Source: Cymodocea nodosa
Taxonomy: Eukaryota; Streptophyta; Magnoliopsida; Alismatales; Cymodoceaceae
Length of the DNA: 64,000 bases
Assembly (NCBI GenBank): GCA_036874045.1
Contig: CM072336.1
Coordinates: 18,657,001 to 18,721,000, forward strand
Direction of reading: 5' to 3'
The translations under genes were made by a program, and so were the position numbers. The notes under the pieces were generated by a model. The model was not told the origin of the DNA. It worked only from the letters and a program-made list of their open reading frames with translations, and made no database searches. Shown here piece after piece: positions 23,365 to 34,623 of the stretch; the stretch's first letter is position 1; every line of letters starts with the position of its first letter.

Positions 23365-24506
23365 CAGCAGCAACAAGAGTAAATAGAAGAAGAAAAACAA
23401 GCTGAAACTAGTCTGCAGCCTATACAAGAAGAAGAAACAGAAATTAGGGCAGAAGTTAATTTACCCGTAACTCCATCCCAATCTACCACAAAATCAGAAA
23501 GAACAGTTACAATGCAGATTGATAGTTAGGAGGAAGAAGAAAGAATAGAAAATGAATAAGAAGTTGAACAAGTATATATGGAAAGAAATGACTCTACAGA
23601 TTCCACTGAAGAGCAAGAAACTCTTCAGCAATTTTTGGAAAGTATTCAAGACATAGTGGAGAGTTCTGCCGACTCACCACCATAGACAGAAGCAGAAGCC
23701 AATATTCAGGAATCCACAGAGCATTTTCAACACGTCCAAGTTCAGCATTTGGAAGAGAAAGTTCAAGAACAAACCCCTATAGAGCAACAAATTCATATTC
23801 CTGACCTTGTGGAGGCAACAGTTTTAAATGAAGTATACTTTTGGAGTCAGGAAGCTTATAACAAATACCAAGAGATTAGGGGTTATGATATTATTTATAG
23901 TAGACCAGTAAATTGGGACGAGATGCAAGAAATTAAGGATTTATTTGAGTTCCAAGGTCTACTACAGTTTATTTCTCAACAGAGAGGGCATGTAGTATAT
24001 GATAATTTAGTGCCCTGCTTTTATGCAAATTTGAGAGAAGGAAAAAGAGGATTAATTTCCAACGTGGAGAAAGTTGATGTACAGATAACACTAGAGCTTC
24101 TCCACAATATTTTCGGATTGAGAAATGAACGAATTGAAATTCTGGAAGAAACAACTGCAGTGGAATAGGCTGAATAGGAAATTAAACAGTGCATAGCCAT
24201 CAACTTTGGTGTGCCATTATTGAATAGACTGAAGTACTTAAATGGAAAGGCACACATGGTCGCAGTCATATTGGTAAAAACTGTTTATCAAAGACAATGC
24301 CATGACATTGAACTTAGTCAATTTGTCAAGTGGGCTACTTATGTAGTTGTAAATAGAATTCAAGTTAATTGGTACAAAGTATTTATCTCCAAGCTGAAAG
24401 CAGTAAAGAAGAAATTATTTTATGGAGATTTGATTCCACTGCTAATGGTGGATAGTATTGATTTCACAAAGTGGGCATCCAAAAGGATAAGATCAAGAAC
24501 CATTTA

Positions 24507-26171
24507 TGTTGAGTATTTTGTTTTGATATAAATACTTGTCTGTATTGGATCTGAAATTATACTGTTAAATAACTAGTCATTTCATTGCATAAATTTCTCA
24601 TTTAACTAAACGTTAAGTTAACATGTGTTTTTATAGAAAAACATGATATGTTTTAAAGTTATATCTTCTGTATCATGAATAGTGCACGTTTAGACAACTC
24701 GTTAAGTTAGAGTGTTATTTGTATAAAGATCACGTGAGAACTCGTTGAGTTAAAGGCTTAAAGGTTAAAATAAGTCACGTGAGAACTCATTGAGTTAGTG
24801 AGTAAAAGAAGAGACGAACTCGTTAAGTTAGTGTTGTACACGTGGTGAAATTATAAGTTACGAATGTTATATTGTATCACGTGAGGTGCACATATTTAAC
24901 TCGTTAAGTTAACATAACTAAATGCATTGAGTTGCTATATTGAACACTAAGGCAACGCGTTAGGTTAGCGTTATGAACTTAAGTTGTTATTTTTGCACGT
25001 GGTAAAATTCTTATTATAAAAATATTTTTTTTACTAGTTCGTTGAGTTATCGTAACACAACGGAGATGGTTCGTTGAGTTAGCGTAACATCACAGACTTA
25101 GTTCGTTGAGTTAGCTACAGTACTTGTCACGTGAAATGGCACATGAAGAACTCGTTAAGTTAGAAACGTTAAGTAATATCTACTTATGTTACTCGTTTAG
25201 TTAACATTAAAGTAATGACTACTTATTACACTGATGAAAAATTTTGGACGAGAAAGTTTATTTTGCAAGAAATTTTTCAAAGATCTAAGACTGATGTTAC
25301 AGTACTTGTCACGTGAAATGGCACATGAAGAACTCGTTAAGTTAGAAACGTTAAGTAATATCTACTTATGTTACTCGTTTAGTTAACATTAAAGTAATGA
25401 CTACTTATTACACTGATGAAAAATTTTGGACGAGAAAGTTTATTTTGCAAGAAATTTTTCAAAGATCTAAGACTGATGATTAAAGAAAATTTGAAATATA
25501 AACGTGGGTTAGAATGTGTGTGTTTCGATGAAGGAAAAGTAAAGACGTGAAGAAGTGGAAAACTGGTAGTGTTTAAACGTGGAGGATATGCATGAAATGA
25601 AGATACTGTATAAAAGGCATAGAATTCTCGTTGATCAAACTATCCTTGCACACAAAACGAAAAATCTTTTCAAGGATCATACTATCCCTGCACACCAAAA
25701 GGAAAATCTTTTCAGGGATCAAAAACACCTTTTCGGGAAAGGCTCTCAAGTGGAAGAAAATTCAGTGAAGCAGAAAAAGGAATTATATACGTCATTGAAG
25801 ATTTGAAGTATCAGAAGAAAGCAAATTTAGTGAAGCATAAAAAGACAAGATATTCGTCATTGAAGAATTGCTGAAAAAGAAAGAAGAAGAAGAAGAAATA
25901 TCTCAAACAGGGAGAAATGTTTTAAATTCCGTAAATTAGTTTTCTCTGTTTGTAGTTATGAAATTGTATAGATGAAACATGGTATCGAGATATAATTGCA
26001 TCTACAATTTCTGAGGAGAATTGAATTGTATATTGTAATTGAAACCTTGAATAAAAATGATTTTATGAAAACAATGTCTTGACTTATTTTTGAGTTTTAA
26101 AGTTTCAATTATATTCGAAAATATTGAAAAACACAATTCACCCCCCTCTTGTGTAGCCATACGATTCTACA
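24507..26171 (+). repeat. C2 5' LTR
   Basis: 1665 bp. About 110 bp are missing just after the start (TTTTGAT joined to ATAAATACTTG), with TTGAT at both edges of the lost piece in C3. A 182-bp tandem duplication compensates in length. G-box/GTTAAGTTA array at 24690-25010. Confidence 0.92.
25117..25478 (+). repeat. 182-bp tandem duplication in the C2 LTR
   Basis: Unit 1 (25117-25298) and unit 2 (25299-25478) start ACAGTACTTGTCACGTG and run through TTTTGGACGAGAAAG to AAGACTGATG. I see no difference over the shared length. Other copia LTRs here have a single unit. Confidence 0.9.
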
Positions 26172-26173
26172 AG

Positions 26174-26185
26174 TGGTATCGGAGC
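26174..26185 (+). promoter_or_regulatory. C2 primer-binding site
   Basis: TGGTATCGGAGC, one change from the C1 site, two bases after the LTR end at 26171. Confidence 0.9.
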
Positions 26186-26372
26186 GTTGTTTAGTAATCT
26201 TTGATATAAAATCGATACTAACTTATTTAATATCATTGCTTATTCTGCCTTCCTTGTTTTTAAACAGACATTAATATCTGAGCATACGTTTAACTTTCTT
26301 GATTTAAGGCTCAAGTTGTTTTAAAGTTTTTAGACTGTTTAAAATCAAATAGGTTGAAAAATCTAAGGTAAG

Positions 26373-28062
26373 ATGGCTACTGGAAATGGTAATTTTTCTT
26401 TATATGAAGGCCAAAATCTTAATCGTCCTCCTTTATTTGATGAAATACATTTTGAATATTGGAAATATAGGATGACTATTTTTCTTCAAAGTATAGATCA
26501 TAAGTTGTGGTTCATGATTTTGAAACCTTATACGTCATTATCTACTCCTTATAATACTTGGACAATTATTGGAAAAAAAAATGAAACTCTGAATGCTAAG
26601 GGCTTAAATATTTTATTTTGTGCATTGAGTTATGAACAACTCAGTAAAGTGTCAGCGTATAAATCTGCTTATGAGATGTGGCATGCATTAGAAGTTTCAC
26701 ATGAAGATACTTCTCAAGTTAAAGAGACTAAGATAAACATGTTGATTCATAAGTATGAACTATTTAAGATGCATGAAGATGAAAGTATTTCTGAGATGTT
26801 TTCCAGATTTCTTGATATCATAAACTCTTTAAAATGGTTAGGAAAGAATTTTGAACAGAAGGATTTGGTGAGGAAAATTCTCAGATCCCTAAGTTCTAAA
26901 TGGTCTCAGAAAGTAACATCAATTGAGGAATCACGAGATTTAAATGTTTATACCATGAATGAACTTATAGGAAACTTAACAGCTTATGAAGTTCAATTAA
27001 ATGAATCACTGAGTCACAACAAATCAAAAATGAAGAAAGAAATAGCCTTCGAAATTAATTCAGATTCTGATATATCTACTGATTCTGACGAGGATTTGAT
27101 TTTGCTGACTAGGAAATTCAAGAAAGCATGGAAAGATAGGAACAGAAATGACAAACCCTCAACGTCAAAATCACTGAATGACAAGACTTCTTCATCCAAA
27201 AAGTACGTATGTTACAACTATAAGAAACCTAGACATCTTTCTCTAGATTGTCCTTTGAGGAAAAATGAAAAGCAAAGTAGGACAAATCAGAAGAAGATGG
27301 CTCAGAAAACTGAGAAAAAGTTTTACAAGAAAAAGGCTTTGAAGGTCACTTGGGATGACACATCTGAAGAGTCTGAATCTGAGGAATCAACTTTAAAATC
27401 CTCACATTCAGAAGGAGAACAAGAGTTAGAAGACGTTGCACATGTGGGCTTCATGGTAGATGAGTCTGAGGTAATATCTGATCCTGAAAGTCATTCAGAT
27501 TTTAACTTTGATGAATTATTATGTGTTTATCATGCATTATTACAAAAACTTAAAGTTTGTAAACTTGATAATAAGAATATTAGAAACTCTTTATCCATTG
27601 TGGAAAAAGAAAATTGTTTCCTGTCTACTACTTTAGAAAAGTTTAAATGTGATAATGAAAATCATGCTAGAGATTCGCATAAATTTAGATTTAATGAATG
27701 TGTCTTGCATGAACAAATACAGAATACAAATGCTGAAAAGTTAAAGATAGAATCTGAAAATGAAATCTTGAGAACAAATATAAATGAACTTGAATTAGAG
27801 ATAAATAAATTAAAACTGAGAGAGCTAAATTTAAATTCTACCATTGAGAAATGGAAATTAAGTCAAACTAAGTTAGACAAACAAACTAGTACCCCTAAGG
27901 TGTCATATAAATTTGGCTTAGGATTTGATTATCATGAATATCCTGAATCTCAAGCCAATAAAGGATTTGTTAGTTGCAGTTCAAGTAAATCTAAGACTAA
28001 AATTCCTTTTATCATGAAACAAGGTAATAAATATGTAGAAGTAAGTACTCCAAGGGATGAAT
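26373..28062 (+). CDS. gag: C2 gag, open but truncated at 3' end
   Basis: The best preserved copia gag of the window: one frame from ATG 26373 (MATGNGNFSLYEG) running 586 codons to a stop at 28133, of which the last 24 or so are read-through into LTR sequence after the deletion join at 28062-28065. Order: N-terminal retrotransposon region; knuckle CYNYKKPRHLSLDC (about 27209-27250) with its second Cys changed to Tyr; Lys-rich and acidic Ser-rich stretches; long coiled-coil-like region (about 27560-27880). The damaged knuckle and missing pol make it non-autonomous. Whether it is expressed cannot be seen. Confidence 0.88.
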
Positions 28063-29043
28063 TCCTTAAGTTGTTATTTTTGCACGTGGTAAATTCTTAT
28101 TATAAAAACATTTGTTTCTTATTGGTTCGTTGAGTTAGCGTAACACCACAGACTTAGTTCGTTGAGTTAGCTACAATACTTGTCACGTGAAATGGCACAT
28201 GAGGAAACGTTAAGTTAGAAACGTTAAGTTAATATCTACTTATGTTACTCGTTTAGTTAAATTAAAGTAACGACTACTTATTACACTGATGAAAAATTTT
28301 GGATGAGAAAGTTTATTTTGCAGGAAATTTTTTAGAGATCCAAAACTGATGATTAAAGAAAATTTGAAATATAAACGTGGGTCAGAACGTGTGTTTCAAT
28401 GAAGGAAAAAGCAAAGACGTGAAGAAGTGGAAAACTAGTAGTGATTAAATGTGGAGGATATGCATGAAATGAAGATACAGTATAAAAGGCATAGAATTCT
28501 CATTGATCAAACTATCCTTGCACACAAAACGAAAAATCTTTTCAAGGATCATACTATCACTACACACCAAAAGGAAAGTCTTTTCAGGGATCAAAAACAC
28601 CTCTTCGGGAAAAGCTCTTAGGTGGAAGAAAATTCAGTGAAGCAGAAAAATGTATTATATACGTTACTGAAGATTTGAAGTATCAGAAGAAAGCAAATTC
28701 AGTGAAGCATAAAAAGACAAGATATTCGTCATTGAAGAATTGCTGAAAAAGAAAGAAGAAGAAGAAGAAAGATCTCAAACAGGGAGAAATGTTTTAAATT
28801 CGGTAAATTAGTTTTCTCTGTTTGTAGTTATGAAATTGTATAGATGAAACATGGTATCGAGATATAATTGCATCTACAATTTTTGAGGAAAATTGAATTG
28901 TATATTGTAATTGAAACCTTGAATAAAAATGATTTTATGAAAACAATGTCTTGACTTATTTTTGAGTTTTAAAGTTTCAATTATATTCGAAAATATTGAA
29001 AAACACAATTTACCCTCCTCTTGTGTAGCCATACGATCCTACA
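28063..29043 (+). repeat. C2 3' LTR, 5'-truncated
   Basis: Begins in the middle of the LTR at CTTAAGTTGTTATTTTTGCAC and continues normally to CCTACA. Roughly the first 500 bp of the LTR, including its G-box array, were lost in the gag-LTR deletion. Confidence 0.92.
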
Positions 29044-29193
29044 ATTTCAATGAAAGAGTACCGAAACTATGCTGCTGCAGAAATTGCTAAACCTTCTGGA
29101 GGAGTTATAGGAGCTGTAGAAAGAATTAACCTATTAGAGCAACAAGTGGAAAGACTCCAGAAGGAAGTAGATGAACTTAGGATAAGAGATTAA
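29044..29193 (+). pseudogene. G1 accessory ORF, part 2 (C-terminal coiled coil)
   Basis: Continues in frame from 24504 once C2 and a target copy are removed. It encodes MKEYRNYAAAEIAKPSG and then a heptad-like tail INLLEQQVERLQKEVDELR, ending at a stop at 29191-29193. The copia accessory ORF likewise ends in an amphipathic tail. Confidence 0.88.
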
Positions 29194-30175
29194 ATTGTAT
29201 TGTTCATCTACTTGTGTACATTTGTATGAAAAATATCTGAGTTATTGTAATGTATACTATTCATATTAATGAATGTGTGTTTTTCAGATGTATTTTTCAT
29301 TCGTGTTTGAGAATGATGAAATGGATGAACTATATTGAATATTATATAATGGTTTGAACAAAATGCAAGATTGTTTAAAAGATATGCAAATTTGCTAAAT
29401 GACAAGATTAAAGGCACAATAATTAATTAATGTCTAAAAATATCTGCATGCTGCAAAGAAAAATTTAAATTCTGCATAACATGAAATGAACTACAAGTTA
29501 AATATTTATATAATGTTCAGATTTAAATGAGTTTTAATTGGAACACTGCAATAATGTCATGTATTTAACTTTATTTAAGTTGAAAAGAATGTAGGAGAGA
29601 AATTTATATATAGAAGTTAATACGAAGAGTAAGTTTAGAAAATCTGCTAAGTGTTAACTCAACGAAGTAAGTCTGTTGAGTTAACCTTAACTCTACGAGG
29701 TCAATAATATAATATAAGGTCACTCCGTTGAGTTATCTGTAACTCAACGAAGTTAGTCTATGGAGTTAGCAGTAGTAGCCGAAGCTATTCTGTTGAGTTA
29801 TCTGTAACTCAACGAGGTTAGTTCGTGGATTAAGCTAAACGGTTATTCTTTTAGCCATGAACGAAACTTCATGGGTTTAGCGGTTACTGAAATTTGAAAT
29901 TAGAAGTGGCACACGTACCATAAAAGTTGGAACCATACTGCACGTTACAAGTCACATTCTTGCAACGAGATTCATTTGCTTTAGGGATGTGCATTATAAA
30001 TATAGAACAGAATGTTGTTTACAAGTTACCAACATTTGAGAAAAAAAAATTCATTGGGGAACTGGAAGGAGAAGCAGTTGATTCAACTTCATCCGTCAAC
30101 AACTATTTACTGAATATAAAGCTTCAAATTGGTATGTAATTAATCTTCTGCTATCTTATTTTATGTTAAAAGTTT
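29194..30175 (+). other. G1 spacer between accessory ORF and gag core
   Basis: AT-rich to 29640, nothing recognised. Bases 29641-29850 carry four GTTGAGTTA/TAACTCAAC inverted pairs, for example CGTTGAGTTATCTGTAACTC near 29728 and TGTTGAGTTATCTGTAACTC near 29792. After them come a small open frame (29927-30139) and a splice-donor-like GGTATGTAATTAAT at 30131. Confidence 0.75.
29927..30139 (+). other. Small open frame upstream of the G1 gag core
   Basis: About 70 codons starting MEPYCTLQVTFLQRD. I do not recognise it. It ends at a GGTATGTAATTAAT site that could be a splice donor, so it might be an exon or leader rather than a gene. No second copy is visible to test it. Confidence 0.25.
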
Positions 30176-31524
30176 ATGAGCACATGGATTCGTTCTCTTA
30201 GCACTAAACGATTAGTAAGAACACCTACACAGGATTATTCAACATAGAGACGTATTGAAAAATTTTCTGAATTTGACTTTAACGAAATCCTTAGGGGTGT
30301 AGATAACCTTTCTTTAAAAGAGAACGAAGATATGGCTGCTCTAGTAGAGAAACCATTAGGGGAAATTCTGTATCCTGAATTAGTTGATGAACCTTCATGT
30401 ATTCGATTACCAAACTTTCAAGGAGATAGGTTTGAATTGAAATCTAATTATATTAGTCAATTGCCAAATTTTCATTGATTAAAAAGAGATGATGCCTATT
30501 ATTTCCTTAGAGAATTTAACGAAGTTTGTTAAATGATGAAAATGCCGAACATGAGTATAGATGCTATTAAACTTAGATATATCCCTTTTGCTTTAAAAGA
30601 CACAGCTAAGAGATGGTAATATACTCTATCGCCTGATTCAATTTCTACATGGACTGAATTTTGCTCTGTTTTTCTAGAAAATATTATCCAACACATCAAA
30701 CGATTAAAAAGAAAAAGGAAATATTAATGTGTAGCCAAAAACAAGGAGAATCATTCTGGAAATATTTTGAAAGATTTAAAGATTTACTGACTCAATGTCC
30801 ACATCATGCAATGAGTAAAGTACAATTGATAGGTATAATTTATGAAGGCATAGATGTTTCAACGAAATCTTTATTAGAATCTACTTGTCAGAATGGATTT
30901 TTAAAATTGTGTAGTGAAGAAGCATGGGCATACTTAGAAAACTTTTTAAAAAGAACTGCACAGTGAGAGAACTCAACTGAAGTTATTGCAGATAAAAGAA
31001 TATTGCCAAGGGGAATGCATGAAATAGATTCAAGCACTATGCTTGAAGTTAAATTAACTGAATTAATAAAGAAAATAGAAGAGTTATCATTAAATCAGAA
31101 ACTAGTAGAAAAAAGTGCAAACGTTAATGACTTAGATATTATTTATGTTAGAAACCAGAAAGATAACTTTGGAAATTCGTATAAGCCTAATTGGAGAAAT
31201 CACTCGAATTTATCTTAGAGAAACAACAATTTCCAAGTAGTAGAAAATATAAATGACAAGAATATAAATTATGAAGCATTAATTGAACAAGGATCTAGAA
31301 TAGAGAAGTTAGAAAAGATAATTCAATAATTAAACAATCGTCTACATTTTGTATTTGGAAATGCTGCAATTCAAAATCAAAATATAAATAGAAATATACC
31401 CCCTAGACAGAAAGAATCAATAGAAGTTAGACCTACTGGAGGATTGCCAATGCAAGCATTACCTAACCCTATTAACAAAACTGTTAATGAAATTGATACC
31501 TCCTCTGGGAGGGGAACCGAATGA
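30176..31524 (+). pseudogene. gag: G1 gag core (Athila type), placed 3' of pol
   Basis: ATG 30176 (MSTWIRSLSTKRL). Athila gag wording follows: EPSCIRLPNFQGDRFELK, DDAYYFLREFNEVC, LRYIPFALKDTAKRW, then the second half ILMCSQKQGESFWKYFERFK and LLTQCPHHAM. The C-terminus has YKPNWRNHSNLS and GGLPMQALPNPINK, normally found just before the TLRSG junction with protease. No zinc knuckle is present here; it sits in the 5' frame after the primer site. Stops at 30245, 30476, 30527 and 30616. A minus-one shift at about 30677 is shared with G2. It would supply capsid. Confidence 0.87.
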
Positions 31525-31606
31525 AACATCATAACTGAAGTAACTATGTATAATATAGTAAGTAGAAAAAAATATAATAAAAAAAATGTAAGTTTACTTA
31601 TAGTTA

Positions 31607-31690
31607 ATAGTATCGTAGAGTTATTACTTAATTCAACGAACTTAGTCTGTTGAGTTATGACCTAACTCCACGAGGATGTGTAGTAGCTAT
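31607..31690 (+). repeat. GTTGAGTTA palindrome cluster before the G1 F-box gene
   Basis: GAGTTATTACTTAATTCAACG is followed by CTGTTGAGTTATGACCTAAC, giving two inverted pairs directly upstream of the F-box ATG at 31714. The matching G2 copy is at 37577-37648. Confidence 0.75.
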
Positions 31691-31713
31691 GTTAATTTTG
31701 TCTCTGTTAATTT

Positions 31714-32874
31714 TTGTTTATGTCATCAGAATCACAACAGACGGAATTGATGAAATTACCGCTAGATGCACTAAGGGAAGTACTGAGTAACTTGTCAGCT
31801 AAAGATCTGTGCAGATTGTGTTGTGTATTAAAGGATATTAAAGACTATGTTAGAGAAAAATATTTTCATGGACTACAAGCTACAAAAATGACTAAGATTA
31901 GAGATGGATTTTTATGGAAGTCATTTAATCGTAGTTCAATTAGCTATGAATATCTGAATATGGAAGAAATTGCTGGAATTCCACCTAATACATTAGAAGG
32001 AATAGATCATATTATGGGGATGGATGAAGGATTAATTATATACAGAACCAAACCCAGGTATGCAATTCTATTACCTAATATTTTAATTAGAAATCCTCTC
32101 ACAAGAGAAGAATGGAATATAGGAAGGCCTAATAGATATGAAGTACCAACTGAAAATTGTGGATTAGCTTTAATATTTTTTGATAAAAATTCGATCATTC
32201 CTGAAAAATTATATTATTGGAGACCTATTGGAAATTGGGATGAAGATTTATGCTTAAGTGTATAATTTTCTGAATAGATCTTGGACTAAAAACAATATGA
32301 TATATCTAGGACAGAAATCATTAATTAACAGCATACATGTCATACTTGATGGATATATATATCTAGTCATAGATATATCAGTTGCATTTAGATCTGATTT
32401 ATACATAGTAAGCATAGATAGTTATGATGATTTTATAGAAATATTACCTATACCAAGTGATATAGCTAAACCACCATCAACAGAATATGATAAATTCAAT
32501 TAGAAATGTGGTATAATGAATATGATGATCCTACTTTATGTTTGATAAGATGGTGGGATGAATTGAAGAAATTTCAAATATGGATTATAAAAGACCTAAA
32601 TGAATGGAAGTGGGAAGAGGAATATATTGAAATAGATGTAGAAATAGAAACAGCTACACTATATTGGAACAGAAGAGGATCTCTTTCTACATTTCCTTTC
32701 ATTAATGGAAATACACTTATATTTAGTATTGATAACATACTACAAGTTTACAAATTAAAAAGGAAAATAGACTGCATTGAAATAGAATTGATAGTAAGAA
32801 GAATTATGCCAAAAAAGTTTGCTTGGACTAACACGTTTATTCCATTTGTTACTACTTTTCAGTCATGTTCTTAA
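31714..32874 (+). pseudogene. G1-borne F-box / FBA-like gene
   Basis: ATG at 31714 (or in-frame 31720). The F-box lies near residues 14-50: LPLDALREVLSNLSAKDLCR then LCCVLKDIKDYV. An FBA/beta-propeller-like body follows, with ILIRNPLTREEWNIGRPNR, KLYYWRPIGNWDED, SDLYIVSIDSYDD and FQIWIIKDLNEWKWEEEY. F-box proteins recruit targets to SCF (Skp1-cullin) ubiquitin ligases; the body usually binds the target. A frameshift at about 32265 and a stop at 32501-32503 break it; the last frame ends at 32874. It lies between gag core and polypurine tract of a TSD-bounded element and has a second copy in G2, so it is a retrotransposon passenger. Its expression and target are unknown. Confidence 0.85.
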
Positions 32875-33479
32875 AGTATGATTCTGTGTTTTTAATGTTA
32901 TGTGTAGTCTGCATTTATTTTTAGAAAAAAAAAAAAACAAAATATCAATCCAGTTTGTTGGTATCTGTTCTGGGAAACCAATTGGCTTGCTTGTGAGCCA
33001 CCAAAGGCATAGGAGCCAAGGTTCCACACAAGCCACTGAGTAACAAGTTATGTTTTGTTGTTATATATTCTACTTTTAATTGTGAATGAAAAGTTTTTCA
33101 GATTCAAAAATTGAAAGATATTGAAGGAGATACAAAAGAACAAGGTATGTAATTAATTACTTATCCTAAATTTACATTTAAACTCAATTCGTGGAGTTAT
33201 TCATTAACTCAATGAATTAAGTTCATTGAGTTAGGTGTTAAGTTAACGAAACAAGATTCATGCCTGCTGCAATTACTGTATTTACTAACAAATCTTTTAC
33301 ATTGAGGATAATGCAAAATGTAGGTATGGGGGGGAGGTAATTAAAGTAACAGCCATGTAATTTTGTTAGTTAGAAGAATTAAAATAGTACTGCAAAAGTT
33401 CTATAGAAGTTGAAGTTGCTATAACTATTTGATAATTGAAACTGCAAAAAATTTTAAAGAACTATAACTGCTGAAATGT

Positions 33480-34455
33480 TATATTTATAATCTTATATAA
33501 GATGCTACCAATTTTACTACTCATACAAATCTAGATATAGTATCTTATGTTTTTGCTGAAATTTATGAGTTTAACAATTTCACGATTTTAAAAAGAAATC
33601 AGAATGTTTAACTGAAACTCAGTAAATTATTTGAAATCATGAAAGAGCTGAAATGTTGATTTTTAGATTAAAGGAAATACATATGATCAATGATACATTT
33701 AATTTGATTGATTAAACTTGTAGAATGATTTATGTGTAGATCTTATTAAATTACAGAAAAAGTATGAGCTTATTGATATGGATTCATATTTTCAGTAAAT
33801 AATAAGAGCAAGAATATACAAGATTTGTGTTTAATTGCATCTGTATTAGTGAAATACGTTCATATACTATGTTGAAAAGAAAAAAAGAGGAAAAAAAGAG
33901 AAAATTTTTGAGAGTTTATTAACTTGTTTGATCATGAGCCTTTTGTACTTGAGCAGATAAGTATGTAAGGATTGTTGACCTGAAAAAGGACTCTTTAAAT
34001 CTGGCAACCTAAGATCTTGATCAGATCTGGGATTGTTGACTGAAAGCTCGATACATAGGTACACTAGAAAGCTTTTGTATGATTCAAGCTTGTCAAATTA
34101 ACTTTTAAAAGTACAAATATGCATATACTGTTTTGAAAAGATACAAGTGTTTTGTGAAATACAGATATCTTTTGAATCGAGTATATTTTCTGTTATCTAA
34201 AATTGCTAAAGTATGAATCTAGATTAGACTTTTGAAGTTGTTTATTTGAGATACAATTCTTTATTCTACTTATCTTAATCGTATTGAATTGGATTGTGTT
34301 TTGATTCATATGTACTTGAAATTTATTCTAGAAATCATATTGGAAAATTCAGGATGACAGATGCTGAAAAGAAAAAAATGATAATATAATTAACACCTAT
34401 GTGATGCTGATTTATTTTGTATGAAATTTACATATATTCTAAATATATTTGCAGG
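33480..34455 (+). repeat. Copy of the copia spacer module inside gypsy G1
   Basis: Colinear with C1 7080-8095 and, reversed, with C3 43650-44690. The strongest block is at about 33920-34090. Both families share TTGATTGATTAAACTTGTAG, GTATGTAAGGATTGTTG and CTGAAAAAGGACTCTTTAAA. Its 3' edge reads ATATATTTGCAG, a plausible splice acceptor. Confidence 0.88.
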
Positions 34456-34623
34456 TTGAAGAGGAGAAAACAAAGTTAAAATAGATTACTGAAGCATACA
34501 GAATATATATATAGTAATCTAATTTATTATTCTGAAGAAGAGCAAAATGAAGAATTAAATCTAGCACTTTAGAAAGACCAATTAGTTAAATCTTAGTTTG
34601 CTAACGGACTAGCAACATTTAAG

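Larger units (their letters stand above)
22381..24506 (+). pseudogene. G1 accessory ORF in env position, part 1 (interrupted by C2)
   Basis: From ATG 22381 one frame runs to 24506, broken only by in-frame stops (22486, 22714, 22789, 23380 and others). Parts in order: charged helical N-terminus; LGPSTEEEKREFQELV helix region (about 22888); two SUMO-interaction-like motifs; poly-Gln and a long acidic stretch (23341-23700); a globular domain (about 23790-24500) with DLFEFQGLLQF, CFYANL, LRNERIE and NRIQVNWYKVFISKL. That domain is colinear with the copia accessory ORF. No signal peptide or membrane helix. It is likely a nuclear or RNP protein rather than an envelope (inference). C2 cuts it at 24506; part 2 starts at 29044. 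Confidence 0.83.
24507..29043 (+). mobile_element. C2: internally deleted copia element inside the G1 accessory ORF
   Basis: Starts TGTTGAG at 24507 and ends CCTACA at 29043. Flanks ATTTA (24502-24506) and ATTTC (29044-29048) are a target duplication with one change. Contents: complete 5' LTR, primer site, most of gag, then a direct join into the middle of the 3' LTR. Pol and accessory ORF are absent. Removing C2 and one target copy rejoins the host frame. Confidence 0.93.

Noticed and set aside
31714-32874. F-box ORF as an ordinary host gene
   Set aside because: It lies within LTRs and a target duplication, follows gag core, and a second copy has the same neighbours.
33950-34090. Structured block with AGATCTTGATCAGATCT as a tRNA or small RNA gene
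   Set aside because: No tRNA arms, no A/B boxes in order and no T run; kept as part of the shared non-coding module.
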